A stretch of DNA of 9,647 nt from Bacillota bacterium (GTDB lineage Bacteria; Bacillota_E; Sulfobacillia; Sulfobacillales; Sulfobacillaceae): assembly GCA_021820165.1 (NCBI GenBank), contig JAKADW010000055.1, positions 1 through 9,647 of the forward strand, written 5' to 3'. Each line of letters opens with the position of its first letter. Positions within the stretch are counted from its first letter, which is position 1. The position numbers were made by a program, and so were the translations under genes. The notes under the pieces are model-generated. The model saw nothing but the letters and a program-made list of their open reading frames with translations, was not told the origin of the DNA and ran no database searches. Below, piece by piece: positions 8,932-9,647 of this stretch.

Positions 8932-9396
8932 ATGGCGCGCGAGGAGAAGCCGATTGCTGAGAATCGCAAGGCTCGGCATGACTATTTCGTTGATGAGGTA
9001 GTAGAGGCGGGGATTGCCCTCACGGGAACCGAGGTCAAGTCCATGCGTCTTGGCCGGGTCAATCTTCGCGATAGTTTTGCCCGGGTGGTCAATGGCGAAG
9101 TCTATTTAATCAACTGCCATGTGGCCCCTTATGAGAAAGGCAACCGCTGGAATCACGACCCCTATCGCGACCGGAAACTCTTACTGCATAAAAAAGAAAT
9201 CCGAGAGCTCGGGGCTAAGATTAAGCAAGACGGCATGACGCTGGTGCCACTTAAACTGTACTTTGACAAACACGGTCGCGCTAAGTTATTATTAGCTATT
9301 GCCAGAGGCAAGAAGCAGTACGACAAACGGCACACCATTCAAGAACGTGAAGCGATGCGCCACATTGATCGGGTGATGAAGGAACGCACTCGGTAA
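8932..9396 (+). CDS. smpB: SsrA-binding protein SmpB
   Basis: Small basic RNA-binding protein (154 residues, usual length 150-160) that binds the tRNA-like domain of tmRNA and places it in the A site of stalled ribosomes. Family motifs are [12 protein letters not shown] (11-22), [21 protein letters not shown] (25-45), [25 protein letters not shown] (63-87), [16 protein letters not shown] (104-119) and GKKQYDKR (126-133), followed by the C-terminal helix that enters the mRNA channel. ATG 8932 gives the standard N-terminus; GGGGGAG (8921-8927) is 4 nt upstream, a little close. The frame stays open upstream to 8899 without homology. It ends 3 nt before the tmRNA 5' end and appears to contain the ssrA promoter (9263-9292). 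Its RNA partner being next door confirms the call. Confidence 0.98.
   Translation: MAREEKPIAENRKARHDYFVDEVVEAGIALTGTEVKSMRLGRVNLRDSFARVVNGEVYLINCHVAPYEKGNRWNHDPYRDRKLLLHKKEIRELGAKIKQDGMTLVPLKLYFDKHGRAKLLLAIARGKKQYDKRHTIQEREAMRHIDRVMKERTR
9263..9292 (+). promoter_or_regulatory. Near-consensus promoter inside smpB, probably for ssrA
   Basis: A perfect TTGACA (9263-9268) and TATTAT (9287-9292, 5 of 6) are 18 nt apart. Both lie in smpB codons 111-121; the -10 falls on three consecutive TTA leucine codons, which stand out from the G+C-rich codon use around them. Transcription would start near 9299, about 100 nt before mature tmRNA, whose 5' end would then be cut by RNase P. Confidence 0.65.
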
Positions 9397-9399
9397 TTT

Positions 9400-9647
9400 G
9401 GGGGCGAACTAGATTCGACGGAGATGAACGGGGTGCCAGACAGCGAGCCGAGCTCTGTGACTCGTTAAACCGCAGGAAACAATTAACTGCCAACGAATCT
9501 AACGATTCTTTCGAATACGCTTTAGCTGCTTAATTCAGCTAACGTGACCGGACTCAGCGCCTACCCTCATTTCGGTCACGTAAACTAGGTGGGATACCGC
9601 TTCAGTCGCCCGCCTGAAGTAGGGAATTTAGGGCTGGCCGTTCACCG
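9400..9647 (+). ncRNA. ssrA: Transfer-messenger RNA (tmRNA), truncated by right window edge
   Basis: Mixed tRNA/mRNA that rescues stalled ribosomes with SmpB. The 5' end GGGGGCG (9400-9406), then ATTCGAC (9413-9419), is the conserved acceptor and D-loop-like start. PK1: CGAG 9444-9447 with CTCG 9461-9464, and CTGTG 9455-9459 with CGCAG 9471-9475. The tag reading frame is 9489-9533. Helix 5: TTAGCTG 9522-9528 with CAGCTAA 9536-9542, holding the tag stop in its loop. PK2: ACGTGACCG 9542-9550 with CGGTCACGT 9573-9581, and CGCCTA 9558-9563 with TAGGTG 9586-9591. PK3: CTTCAG 9600-9605 with CTGAAG 9614-9619, and GCCC 9608-9611 with GGGC 9631-9634. PK4 and the T arm/acceptor 3' half lie beyond the edge, roughly another 100 nt. 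It starts 3 nt after smpB. Confidence 0.97.
9489..9533 (+). other. tmRNA proteolysis-tag reading frame (ANESNDSFEYALAA)
   Basis: Resume codon GCC (9489-9491) opens a 14-codon frame ANESNDSFEYALAA ending at TAA 9531-9533. The ALAA end is the usual degron recognised by ClpXP and related proteases, and the AN start is typical of tags. The alanine charged on the tmRNA itself is added before this sequence. Confidence 0.95.

Noticed and set aside
8823..8969. N-terminal extension of the minus-strand small gene into smpB
   Set aside because: The extra 49 codons are partly antisense to smpB and carry the Shine-Dalgarno of the shorter form within them, so ATG 8822 is much better supported.

Overview
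The window looks like a bacterial chromosome segment from a moderately G+C-rich member of the Firmicutes. The strongest pointer is the order secG - rnr - smpB - ssrA, which is the Firmicutes arrangement (Bacillus subtilis has secG-yvaK-rnr-smpB-ssrA). Strong AGGAGG-type Shine-Dalgarno sites and several TTG/GTG starts agree with this. A Sulfobacillus-like lineage is possible, but that is a guess from general gene character and no marker here proves it.

Layout. (1) Positions 1-3447 hold the tail of a glycolytic operon: the 3' part of gpmI (cut by the window edge), eno (8-bp overlap with gpmI) and a HAD-family phosphatase starting at a TTG that overlaps the eno stop by 4 bp. (2) Positions 3458-4245 are a peroxiredoxin unit with a candidate promoter, a strong ribosome binding site, a 1-Cys peroxiredoxin gene and an intrinsic terminator. 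(3) Positions 4279-5622 encode a 12-TM major facilitator transporter of the NiaP/aromatic-acid type, followed by a second terminator. (4) An extended -10 promoter drives secG, then a long terminator-like hairpin sits just upstream of rnr (RNase R). (5) Between rnr and smpB lie two genes I do not recognise: a 130-codon forward gene and a 65-codon reverse gene with a near-ideal Shine-Dalgarno, overlapping tail to tail. (6) smpB and ssrA (tmRNA, cut by the right edge) end the window, and a near-consensus promoter for ssrA appears to lie inside the smpB coding sequence.

How they work together. GpmI and enolase carry out consecutive steps of lower glycolysis, and the coupled HAD phosphatase may clear a phosphorylated side product. 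SecG belongs to the SecYEG translocon. RNase R, SmpB and tmRNA form the trans-translation rescue system: SmpB-tmRNA tags proteins on stalled ribosomes and RNase R degrades the defective mRNA. The tag encoded here reads ANESNDSFEYALAA.

Most of the window is housekeeping. The parts that are not routine are the two unknown genes embedded in the trans-translation locus, the ssrA promoter inside smpB, and the two terminator-like hairpins (prx/MFS and secG/rnr) that leave no room for a promoter before the next gene. No gene-free stretch exceeds 300 bases, and I saw no CRISPR array, insertion sequence or tRNA gene.
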